From an uncultured Enorma sp. (GTDB taxonomy: Bacteria; Actinomycetota; Coriobacteriia; Coriobacteriales; Coriobacteriaceae): 11,484 nt of DNA. Position 1 is the stretch's first letter. Each line of letters starts with the position of its first letter. Made by a program: the position numbers and the translations under genes. Below the pieces are notes generated by a model. The model was not told the DNA's origin. It saw nothing but the letters and a program-made list of their open reading frames with translations, and searched no databases. Location: the NCBI GenBank assembly GCA_905210055.1, contig CAJLVH010000051.1:1-11484 (forward strand), read 5' to 3'. This document shows positions 1-6,171 of this stretch, piece after piece.

Positions 1-1563
1 GAGTAGATCCGGGCGCGAGCCAAAGCGCTCATCCGCCATGCGCTCTGGGGCATAGCGGCGTCCCAGCACCTCCTGCATGGAGAGGAAGTCGTTCGCCTCG
101 CCGGTGATACTCCGCACGCGAAAGCGCCGGTACTGCCCTTTATCCGCTCGGCCGTTCGTGAACACGACCATCGATGCCACGGTAAACGCACCATGGATGG
201 TCGAAATGTCGAAGCACTCGATGCGCAGCGGAGGCGCAGGCAGCGCGAGCGCGCTCTCGAGCTCGAGGAGCGCCTGGTTCGTACGGTCGTCCGCATACCC
301 CGTGCGCATCATGTAGCGCACGAGAGCGTGCCGGGCGTTGCGCTCGCACATCTCGAGCAGGTGCCGCTTCTCGCCGCGCTGCGGACGGTGCAGCCGGCAT
401 ACGTGCCCGCGCTTCTGCGTGAGCCACTCACCCAGCAGCTCGGCGTCCTCAAGGTCAACCGCCACATCTACCTCGGATGGGATGTCGGAGGTCTCGTCGT
501 AGTAGCGTTTGATGAAGCCCGCGACGAGCTCGTCTTCGCCCACATCGAGCCCCTTGTCCAAGATGAACTCGCAACTGCGCTGCATGCGGCCGTCGCGCAC
601 GGCGAACACGCACGCGCCGGCGATGGTCTCCTCCCGGAAGAACCCCACGACGTCGATATCCACCCGCGAGGGGAAGACGACCTGCTGACGGTCGTCGAGG
701 CCATCGATCACCTCGAGGCGGCGCTTCACACGAGCCGCGCGCTCGAAATCGAGGTCCGCGGCGGCTTCGGCCATCTCGGCTTTGAGCTCATCCACCACCT
801 CGCGGCGACGGCCGGAGAGGAAGCGCTCCACGCGCCGCACGTTGCCCGCGTACTCCTCCGGCGTCACGGCACCCACGCACGCCCCAGGGCCGCGCCCCAC
901 GTGATAGTCGAAGCACGGGCGCCCCTTCTGCGCGCAGATGAGACCCAAGATGTCCTCATCTCCCGCATGCGCCGCAATGAGCCGACGCGTGCGCTTCCAC
1001 TCCGCGCAGGTAGCACTGCAGATGGGTATGACCTTGCGGATGGTGTCGATCACGTCGCGCGCGGCACGGCTGTCTGTATACGGGCCGAAGTAGCGCGTGC
1101 CGCTCTTGTGCTTCTCGCGCGTGTATTTGATCGCTGGGAAACGGTCGCTTCTCGTGATGGCGATGAAGGGATAGCTCTTGTCGTCTTTGAAGTCGACGTT
1201 GAAGTATGGGCGATACTGGCCGATGAGCTCGCGTTCCAAGACAAGCGCCTCGTGCTCGGAATCCACCACGATGTAATCGAAGCTCTCCACGAGCTGCATC
1301 ATGAGCGGGATCTTCGCGCGTTCATCCGAAAGCGTCACGTACTGGCGCATGCGCGCACGCAGGCTCTTGGCCTTGCCCACGTATATGACCGTGCCGGCAG
1401 CATCCTTCCACAGATAGCAGCCGGGCTGCGTAGGCACCTGCGCGACCTCTTCGGCGAGGCGCGCGAGATGCTCGGTGCCGGAGAAACGGGCGGCGGCACG
1501 GATGCCGACTGTCGACACGCCCGCCGTCTCCTCGCTGCTCTTGGAACCAGGATCGGAGCTCAT
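1..1563 (-). CDS. uvrC: UvrABC excinuclease subunit C (UvrC), C-terminus cut by window edge
   Basis: UvrC makes both incisions around a lesion marked by UvrA-UvrB in nucleotide excision repair. The window holds the first 521 codons, read without a stop down to base 1. The GIY-YIG nuclease domain for the 3' cut starts near residue 47 (PGCYLW, then VIYVGKAKSLRAR). A UvrB-interacting UVR motif lies near residues 245-275 (DLDFERAARVKRRLEVI). The RNase H-like domain for the 5' cut begins at LRIECFDISTIHG, with the catalytic Asp in FDIS. The frame ends at RPDLL, where the family normally continues with an IDGG segment, so about 100-150 residues are missing by truncation of the window. The ATG at 1563 lies 12 bp after femAB and has only a weak GGGAT upstream. 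The GTG at 1518 (codon 16) has GAGGAG 9 nt before it and could be the true start, which would shorten an unusually long N-terminus. The gene is probably co-transcribed with femAB. Confidence 0.96.
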   Translation of the reverse strand, partial: MSSDPGSKSSEETAGVSTVGIRAAARFSGTEHLARLAEEVAQVPTQPGCYLWKDAAGTVIYVGKAKSLRARMRQYVTLSDERAKIPLMMQLVESFDYIVVDSEHEALVLERELIGQYRPYFNVDFKDDKSYPFIAITRSDRFPAIKYTREKHKSGTRYFGPYTDSRAARDVIDTIRKVIPICSATCAEWKRTRRLIAAHAGDEDILGLICAQKGRPCFDYHVGRGPGACVGAVTPEEYAGNVRRVERFLSGRRREVVDELKAEMAEAAADLDFERAARVKRRLEVIDGLDDRQQVVFPSRVDIDVVGFFREETIAGACVFAVRDGRMQRSCEFILDKGLDVGEDELVAGFIKRYYDETSDIPSEVDVAVDLEDAELLGEWLTQKRGHVCRLHRPQRGEKRHLLEMCERNARHALVRYMMRTGYADDRTNQALLELESALALPAPPLRIECFDISTIHGAFTVASMVVFTNGRADKGQYRRFRVRSITGEANDFLSMQEVLGRRYAPERMADERFGSRPDLL

Positions 1564-1575
1564 CGACGATCCCAG

Positions 1576-2547
1576 CTACTTGAACAAACGACGATAGAGC
1601 TTGAGCGCACCGTCCCACACATGGTAGAGCGGCGAGAGCGGTCGGTCGAAGGTGCCGATCCACACCGTGGGCTCACCGGCAAAGAGCAGCTTGAACGTGC
1701 TCACGCCACCCTCGAGCAGGCCGTTCATGTCGTACAGCGCCGCGCCCGACTCCTTCGCTGTGCACATGGCATGCCATTTGAGCAGGTAGTTCGCGCGCAG
1801 ACGCTTGCCTTCGTCCGTCACGCCTCCCCACAGCTCGAATGCTGTGCCCGAGGTCGTGATGTTCCACAAAAACGCAAGCGGCCGCCCCTCGATCTCTGCG
1901 ATGAACACCTGGTTCACATCTGCGCATGCCGAGAACGCCGTGCGGTAGTACTCGTCGGAATGGAGGAAGAACTCGTCGGTCTCGGCGGTGTGGTGGTAGA
2001 TATCCATGATCGCATCGAGGTCGGCCTCGGTCGCGCGGCGAACCTCCACACCGGAGCGACCGGCCTTGCGAATGTACTGGCGCGCCTTCTTGGAGTGAAG
2101 GCCGGCCATGATCTCGTCTTCGGTAGGAGCGAGGTCGATGGTGGCCGTGTTGGGCAACGTGATCTTTTCGGCAGGCTCCCACGGGGCAGGCATCGTCACC
2201 TCCTGTGCGGTGACGGCAGGCTCGATCTTGAGCGATACGGCAGAGACGTTTGCACGGCACCACGCGGCGACATCGTCGGCGACCTGTGGGACATCCGCCG
2301 CATGGTCCGTTACCGGCCCGCGCGGGGCATAGCAGATGTGCCCGAACGGCCAGGGGAGCTTCCGCACGAGCACCTGGCAGGCACCTTCGAACGAGCCGTC
2401 GCGCTCGACCACGATGCGCCGAGCCGTCCAGGAGCCCGTGCGCTCCTTGAGCTCGCCCCAACCCCATGCCTGCATGGGATGACCAGCATGCGCATTGACG
2501 ATCTCGTCCCACGCCTGTGCATCGGTGACCTCGCGGTATTCAGCCAT
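1576..2547 (-). CDS. FemAB-family aminoacyl-tRNA-dependent peptidyltransferase (peptidoglycan bridge)
   Basis: FemA/FemB/FemX/MurM-type enzymes transfer an amino acid from aminoacyl-tRNA to the side chain of a lipid-linked peptidoglycan precursor, on the cytoplasmic face. Family features in this 323-aa protein are MQAWGWGELKERTG (25-38), YAPRGPV (73-79), HSKKARQYIRKAGRSGVEVR (151-170), the ETDEFF/YYRTAF segment (189-205) and a second GNAT-like half with NYLLKWHAM and a DMNG motif (253-276). The length fits the short FemX/MurM class, with no room for the long helical hairpin of staphylococcal FemA. The ATG at 2547 was chosen because GGGAG sits 4 nt upstream (2552-2556). A TTG ten codons earlier has no ribosome site. 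The gene is followed by uvrC after 12 bp and is divergent from the tRNA-like gene, whose product class is this family's substrate. The amino acid and acceptor cannot be told from sequence. No clear promoter of its own was found in 2548-2658. Confidence 0.88.
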   Translation of the reverse strand: MAEYREVTDAQAWDEIVNAHAGHPMQAWGWGELKERTGSWTARRIVVERDGSFEGACQVLVRKLPWPFGHICYAPRGPVTDHAADVPQVADDVAAWCRANVSAVSLKIEPAVTAQEVTMPAPWEPAEKITLPNTATIDLAPTEDEIMAGLHSKKARQYIRKAGRSGVEVRRATEADLDAIMDIYHHTAETDEFFLHSDEYYRTAFSACADVNQVFIAEIEGRPLAFLWNITTSGTAFELWGGVTDEGKRLRANYLLKWHAMCTAKESGAALYDMNGLLEGGVSTFKLLFAGEPTVWIGTFDRPLSPLYHVWDGALKLYRRLFK

Positions 2548-2616
2548 GAGTCTCCCGTCTCTCCTCGTTTTTTCCAATCGCTTACTCTATCATGTCGGCC
2601 GTTGCCGAACGCTCCC

Positions 2617-2644
2617 TTGCACCAAGATGACACATTGGTATAAT
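2617..2644 (+). promoter_or_regulatory. Promoter of the tRNA-like gene
   Basis: A perfect -10 TATAAT lies at 2639-2644. A TTG-core -35 (TTGCAC, 2617-2622) sits 16 bp upstream. The predicted start near 2651 leaves a leader of about 8 nt before the tRNA-like gene at 2659, a usual arrangement for a single tRNA gene. The -35 matches consensus only in its TTG, but the -10 and spacing are strong. Confidence 0.7.
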
Positions 2645-2658
2645 AGGTAGCCGCACAT

Positions 2659-2733
2659 GCCGATGTAGCTCAACGTTAGAGCACCGGTCTCGTTTTCCGG
2701 GGATGCAGCGTTCAACTCCTGCCATCGGCTCCA
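2659..2733 (+). tRNA. Atypical tRNA-Thr(CGU)-like gene, structurally irregular
   Basis: This is a 75-nt cloverleaf with encoded CCA. The acceptor stem GCCGATG (2659-2665) pairs perfectly with CATCGGC (2723-2729), followed by U73 and CCA (2731-2733). The D stem GCTC/GAGC is intact and the T loop TTCAACT (2711-2717) is canonical. The best anticodon loop is CTCGTTT (2689-2695), giving anticodon CGU at 2691-2693, which would read ACG (Thr). The oddities are these. The D loop AACGTTA (2672-2678) has only one G where G18-G19 is expected. Position 37 is U, whereas tRNAs reading ANN codons have A. The last pair of the anticodon stem is U31-U39 (2688/2696). The T stem pairs as GCAGG/CCTGC only if C2709 is bulged out. 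The gene has its own promoter and a hairpin downstream. It is either a specialised non-translational tRNA, a decayed tRNA-Thr, or a lineage-specific functional variant. Confidence 0.6.
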
Positions 2734-2744
2734 GCAGTCTCTTC

Positions 2745-2764
2745 GCGCCGCCTTCGAGCGGCGC
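2745..2764 (+). terminator. GC-rich hairpin after the tRNA-like gene
   Basis: The arms GCGCCGC (2745-2751) and GCGGCGC (2758-2764) form a perfect 7-bp stem around a 6-nt loop, 11 bp after the tRNA CCA. The sequence that follows, TATTCGTATAT, is AU-rich but not a clean U-tract, so termination on the plus strand is plausible rather than certain. The stem also lies downstream of the convergent membrane protein gene and could act from either side. Confidence 0.5.
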
Positions 2765-2800
2765 TATTCGTATATGTCCCAACGCATCATTTCCCCAGAA

Positions 2801-2828
2801 GGGTTTTCGCCGAACGATTCGCTATAAT
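2801..2828 (+). promoter_or_regulatory. Promoter-like element facing the 3' end of the membrane protein gene
   Basis: A perfect TATAAT lies at 2823-2828, preceded by GGGTTTTCGCC (2801-2811). The promoter of the ATP-grasp gene has the near-identical pair GGGTTTTTCGCC and CTATAATC. No gene follows on the plus strand, so a transcript from here would run antisense into the 3' end of the gene at 2847-4589. There is no good -35 match. It may be a chance AT-rich patch or a remnant. Confidence 0.3.
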
Positions 2829-2846
2829 CCCTGCCACACGAGCCGT

Positions 2847-4589
2847 CTACTGAACCGTGCGATACCGCCAGACGCTGATGCCCTCGCCGCCGGAGGTGGT
2901 CTCGCCCAAGCTCTCCACCTGCTCGGCCGCGACCTTTGAACCGGAATGCTCGGAGAGGTAGGTCGCGATCAGCTCGGCCTGGTATGCGTAGCTCACCGTG
3001 ACCATATCATCGGCATCCACCAAGTTGAGCAGGAAACCCTCGCGCGTAAGCCCCACGCGCGCGAGGAACGTCTCCCACGAGGGGGTGTAGTACTCGTACC
3101 CGCCGATGAACACCGCGTTTTCCGGCTGCTCCCAGGAATCGAACGAGATGATGTCGTCGTTCATGACGATGCCCTGCGTATTGGTGAAGAGCACGAGCTC
3201 GTCTTCGTGCGCAGCGAGATACGCCTCGGCGCGCGGCGTGAGGTCGTTCGCGAGCGACGCCTGTAGCGGTCGCACATAGGTGAGGCAGAGCAAACCGAGC
3301 GCGCCCGCGTACGCGACCACGCCGAGCACGGGTACCACGCGGCCGAGGAATGTCCCAAGCCGATGCGCGGGCTCATCGTCCTCCCCCTTCGTCGGAATGA
3401 GACAGCACACCGCAAGCGCGAAGAGCGCCACCACGAAGACGGGGAGGAACACGTGGATCTTGAGGCGGGCACGCAAGAAAATGACGAGGAACTCGCAAAC
3501 CGCGATGATGGGAATCGAAAGCGCTAGCGCGCACGCGCCCGCGGAAAGTCGCCGAGCAGCGCAGATGAACCCCGCCGTGGCGAAGAGCACCACCACGAGC
3601 CCGAACACGTATGCCGTAAACGATATACGGGCGACGATGCCCGAAAGCATCGTTTGAATCCCGTAGTCTTCGACCACCGTACCGACGCGCTGGAAGGTGT
3701 CGAGCGAGTAGGTATCCGCATCCACGAAGAGGAACTCGTAGATCATATCAACGTCCGTTTGGGAGAGCTCGGGAGCGACTTCCTGCACGTCTGCATAATC
3801 GACCTCGGGATAGTCGGCGATGGCTTGCGCCGCTTTGAACGTCTGCTCGAACTCCTCCCATCCCGGCGTGACCCGCCAGGCGATGATGCCCGCCGCATAG
3901 GAGACCACCACCGCCGCGATGACACCCATGGCAAATGCCATGGTGCGGGCGTTGCGGTTGCATATAATCGCCCACACGAGGAAGGGCACGAAGAGCGCGA
4001 TCGCAGCGAAGCCCGACTCCGGTCGCAGCGAGAACCCCTCGACGATGAGCGCGAATGAGAGGACATCCGAGGCGCGGAACCCGCGCGGCCTGCAGAACGC
4101 CGCCCGCCGCAGCACGAGCGCAACGCCCGCCGCGGTGGCGACGAAGGCGACGATCGTATAGGTGAGGTACACCGTGACCATGACCTCTGCGAGCGCGAGC
4201 GCGACGGCTAAAAACACCTTGAGCGGCGTCGCTGCGCGGGATGAGAGCACCACGACCCCCATCGCGGCGCTCGAGATCGCGATGAGCGCGAGAAGCGCCA
4301 CGGGGAACCACGGAACGGCAGGGATCAATGCATAGAGCCACGATATGGGAGCGCTGAATGCCACGAGCGAGTAGAGCATGAGATAGCCGGGCGTGTCGAA
4401 ATACGCGCCACGTGCGTAGAGATCCTGCATGAAATCGTCCGGCATGGCGTACTTCGGCATCTGGATAAGGCAGACGAGCGCCACGATCGCCACAGCTACG
4501 GCGATGCACGCGGCGACGACGCTCCATTCTGCACGGGAGGGCTCTCCCTCAGCAGTCTGAGTCTTCATATGCTTTGCCGTCTGCACCAT
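2847..4589 (-). CDS. Polytopic membrane protein, possible GT-C-type glycosyltransferase
   Basis: This is a 580-aa protein whose family I do not recognise. It has about 11-12 hydrophobic segments. One is at 22-43, several fall between 66 and 238, and four more between 327 and 437. A hydrophilic loop spans about 239-320, and a soluble C-terminal domain of about 140 residues (440-580) follows. Directly after the first membrane segment comes MPDDF (49-53). An acidic pair in the first extracytoplasmic loop is a feature of GT-C glycosyltransferases that use polyprenyl-phosphate sugars. A charged RLKIH element (375-379) precedes a late helix. These traits suggest, but do not prove, a wall- or lipid-sugar transferase. 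The ATG at 4589 is supported by GGGAG 6 nt upstream (4596-4600). A second Met at codon 8 has a poor ribosome site. The gene is convergent with the tRNA unit and divergent from the ATP-grasp operon. Confidence 0.75.
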   Translation of the reverse strand: MVQTAKHMKTQTAEGEPSRAEWSVVAACIAVAVAIVALVCLIQMPKYAMPDDFMQDLYARGAYFDTPGYLMLYSLVAFSAPISWLYALIPAVPWFPVALLALIAISSAAMGVVVLSSRAATPLKVFLAVALALAEVMVTVYLTYTIVAFVATAAGVALVLRRAAFCRPRGFRASDVLSFALIVEGFSLRPESGFAAIALFVPFLVWAIICNRNARTMAFAMGVIAAVVVSYAAGIIAWRVTPGWEEFEQTFKAAQAIADYPEVDYADVQEVAPELSQTDVDMIYEFLFVDADTYSLDTFQRVGTVVEDYGIQTMLSGIVARISFTAYVFGLVVVLFATAGFICAARRLSAGACALALSIPIIAVCEFLVIFLRARLKIHVFLPVFVVALFALAVCCLIPTKGEDDEPAHRLGTFLGRVVPVLGVVAYAGALGLLCLTYVRPLQASLANDLTPRAEAYLAAHEDELVLFTNTQGIVMNDDIISFDSWEQPENAVFIGGYEYYTPSWETFLARVGLTREGFLLNLVDADDMVTVSYAYQAELIATYLSEHSGSKVAAEQVESLGETTSGGEGISVWRYRTVQ

Positions 4590-4862
4590 ACTTTGCTCCC
4601 TCGAACGCTTGCAGCATCATACAACAGCATGCAGACGGGATCCGCGGCAAACCCGTTCGAACCGCAAGCCGAAGGACTGGGATGCAGGCTAAACCCAGCG
4701 GATGCGTCGACAGGGCAAGACGATGCCGTCATGCACCGCCATCTCGCGCGGGACACTTTGGAAGATTCGGGTAATTCAAGGGGTTTTTCGCCAGTAGGCT
4801 ATAATCGCAGGCGACTGAACGGCCGCTCGGCCGAATATCATCCATCTAGCTACGGAGACCAC
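4590..4862. other. Divergent intergenic region (273 bp)
   Basis: This is the longest stretch without a gene. It holds the ribosome site of the leftward membrane protein gene (4596-4600), a possible leftward -10 TATGAT (complement of 4616-4621) without a convincing -35, and the rightward promoter described separately. The palindrome GTTCGAAC near 4656-4663 resembles a tRNA T-loop but has no tRNA around it. I see no riboswitch or small reading frame of merit in the middle part (about 4630-4770). Confidence 0.6.
4775..4805 (+). promoter_or_regulatory. Promoter of the ATP-grasp/DegT operon
   Basis: A perfect -10 TATAAT lies at 4800-4805. The best -35 is TTCAAG (4775-4780) with a long 19-bp spacer containing GGGTTTTTCGCC (4781-4792). 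Transcription would start near 4812. The roughly 50-nt leader contains a small hairpin, CGGCC/GGCCG around GCTC (4820-4833). The ribosome site GGAG (4854-4857) lies 5 nt before the ATG at 4863. Confidence 0.6.
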
Positions 4863-6107
4863 ATGCCTGCTTCCGTCACGCCCACACGCACCGATTTCAT
4901 CCCCGTCGTCCTGGGCGGCGATATTGGGTCGTACGCGCTCATCCGCGAATTCCACGAAGCCTACCACATCAAGAGCATCGCCTTGGGCCCGGGTTTCATC
5001 GGCGCGATCACCCACTCGAAACTCGCTGAGCTCCGCTTCATCGAAGCCTATACGCCGGAGCTTCTGCTCAAAGCGCTCGAAGAGGTGCACGCCCAGCATC
5101 CAAGCAAGACAATCGTGCTCGTCGCGAACACGGACCCGCTCATCGAGACGCTCGAAGAGCTCCATGCCGATCTGCCCGAATATGTATCATGCACCATCCC
5201 GCCGCGAGCCGCGTTCGATGCCGTATGCGACAAGGGCACCTTTGCCGAGCTTTGCCGCAAGCACGGGCTCGAGGCACCGCGCACCGAGGTCGTGCATCTC
5301 GCCGGAACGGAGCCCATCGCGCCCTCCGCGATCCCCTTCCCCGTCGTGGCCAAGCCCGCGGTCTCCGCCGGGTACTACGACACGTTGCTCAAAGGGTTCA
5401 AGAAGGTGTACTTCGCGACTGAGCAGGCCGAGCTCGACGAACTGTGGCAGGGACTGCGAGCATCGGGTTTCACCGGCGACTTCCTCGTCCAGGAGCTCAT
5501 CGGCGGCGACGACACCTACATGGACTCGCTCACGCTCTACATCGGCCGCGACGGACGCCCGCGCCTGCTTGGAGCGGCGCAGGTGCTCCTCGAGGACCAC
5601 GCGCCCGCGATGCTCGGCAACCCCGTCGCCATGGTCATTCGCGAGAAGCCCGAGCTTTGGGAGCGTGCCTCCGCGCTCTTGGCCGACGCAGGCTACCGCG
5701 GCTTCGCGAACTTCGACGTGAAGCGCGACCCCGCCACGGGGCGCGAGGTGTTCCTCGACTGCAACCCGCGCATGGGTCGCAACTCCTACTACAACGTCGC
5801 CGGCGGCGTGAACCCCATGGAAGTGCTCGTGCGCGACGCGCTCGACGATACCGGCGACGAGGTGCGCATCGCCAAGAACCCTGCGCTCTACACCCTCGTT
5901 CCCTGCTCGCTTTTGCGTCGCTACGTCCGCGACAAGGCGCTCCTGGCCGAGGTTGACGACCTCATCCGCCAAAAACGCGTCTTCGATCCGCAGCGCTATG
6001 CGCACGACCGAGGGCTCCGTCGCATGATCGACGTCGAACTCACGGAGAAGAACCAGTTCAGGAAATTCGCACGCTATTATCCCGAGGCGACGGACACCTC
6101 GTTCTAG
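4863..6107 (+). CDS. ATP-grasp ligase of the D-aspartate ligase (Asl) type
   Basis: This is a 414-aa ATP-grasp carboxylate-amine ligase. From memory it matches the Enterococcus faecium D-aspartate ligase (Aslfm) pattern along its length: FIPVVLGGDIGSYALIREF with HEAY at the N-terminus (12-34), KGTFAELCRKHG (124-135), FPVVAKPAVS (159-168) with the probable ATP lysine K164, the hinge VQELIGGDDTYM (209-220), and LLEDHAPAMLGNP (242-254). The metal site is GFANFDVK to FLDCNPRMGR (280-306), with D299 and N301 as likely ligands. Aslfm activates the beta-carboxylate of D-Asp and joins it to the lysine side chain of the wall precursor. The same reaction type is inferred here, but the amino acid is not known. 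Asl has E-x-N at the metal site, whereas this protein has D-x-N. The start at 4863 was chosen for GGAG 5 nt upstream and because family homology begins at residue 12. An in-frame upstream extension to 4569 lacks support. The DegT gene follows after 64 bp. Confidence 0.85.
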   Translation: MPASVTPTRTDFIPVVLGGDIGSYALIREFHEAYHIKSIALGPGFIGAITHSKLAELRFIEAYTPELLLKALEEVHAQHPSKTIVLVANTDPLIETLEELHADLPEYVSCTIPPRAAFDAVCDKGTFAELCRKHGLEAPRTEVVHLAGTEPIAPSAIPFPVVAKPAVSAGYYDTLLKGFKKVYFATEQAELDELWQGLRASGFTGDFLVQELIGGDDTYMDSLTLYIGRDGRPRLLGAAQVLLEDHAPAMLGNPVAMVIREKPELWERASALLADAGYRGFANFDVKRDPATGREVFLDCNPRMGRNSYYNVAGGVNPMEVLVRDALDDTGDEVRIAKNPALYTLVPCSLLRRYVRDKALLAEVDDLIRQKRVFDPQRYAHDRGLRRMIDVELTEKNQFRKFARYYPEATDTSF

Positions 6108-6171
6108 AGAACCGGGCGGAGCCGCGGCCATGCGCCGCCGTACCCGCCTCTTCGAGTGAAAGGCAGCAGCC

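Noticed and set aside
2548..2577. TTG start giving femAB ten more residues
   Set aside because: No ribosome site lies upstream of the TTG, whereas the ATG at 2547 has GGGAG at 4 nt.
193..2643. Plus-strand 816-codon open frame
   Set aside because: It runs antisense across both uvrC and femAB, whose conserved motifs are clear on the minus strand. Its translation is rich in Arg, His and Leu with no recognisable domain. Long antisense frames are common in GC-rich DNA.
2689..2704. Alternative anticodons (CUC, UUU, UUC, UCC) for the tRNA-like gene
   Set aside because: Each shift of the loop breaks the anticodon stem or leaves mostly wobble pairs. Only CGU keeps four G-C/C-G pairs in the stem and a U33.
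4656..4663. GTTCGAAC palindrome resembling a tRNA T-loop
   Set aside because: No acceptor, D or anticodon stem can be built around it on either strand.
4569..4862. N-terminal extension of the ATP-grasp protein by 98 codons
   Set aside because: It would include the operon promoter and has no ribosome site. Family similarity begins after the ATG at 4863, which has a good GGAG.
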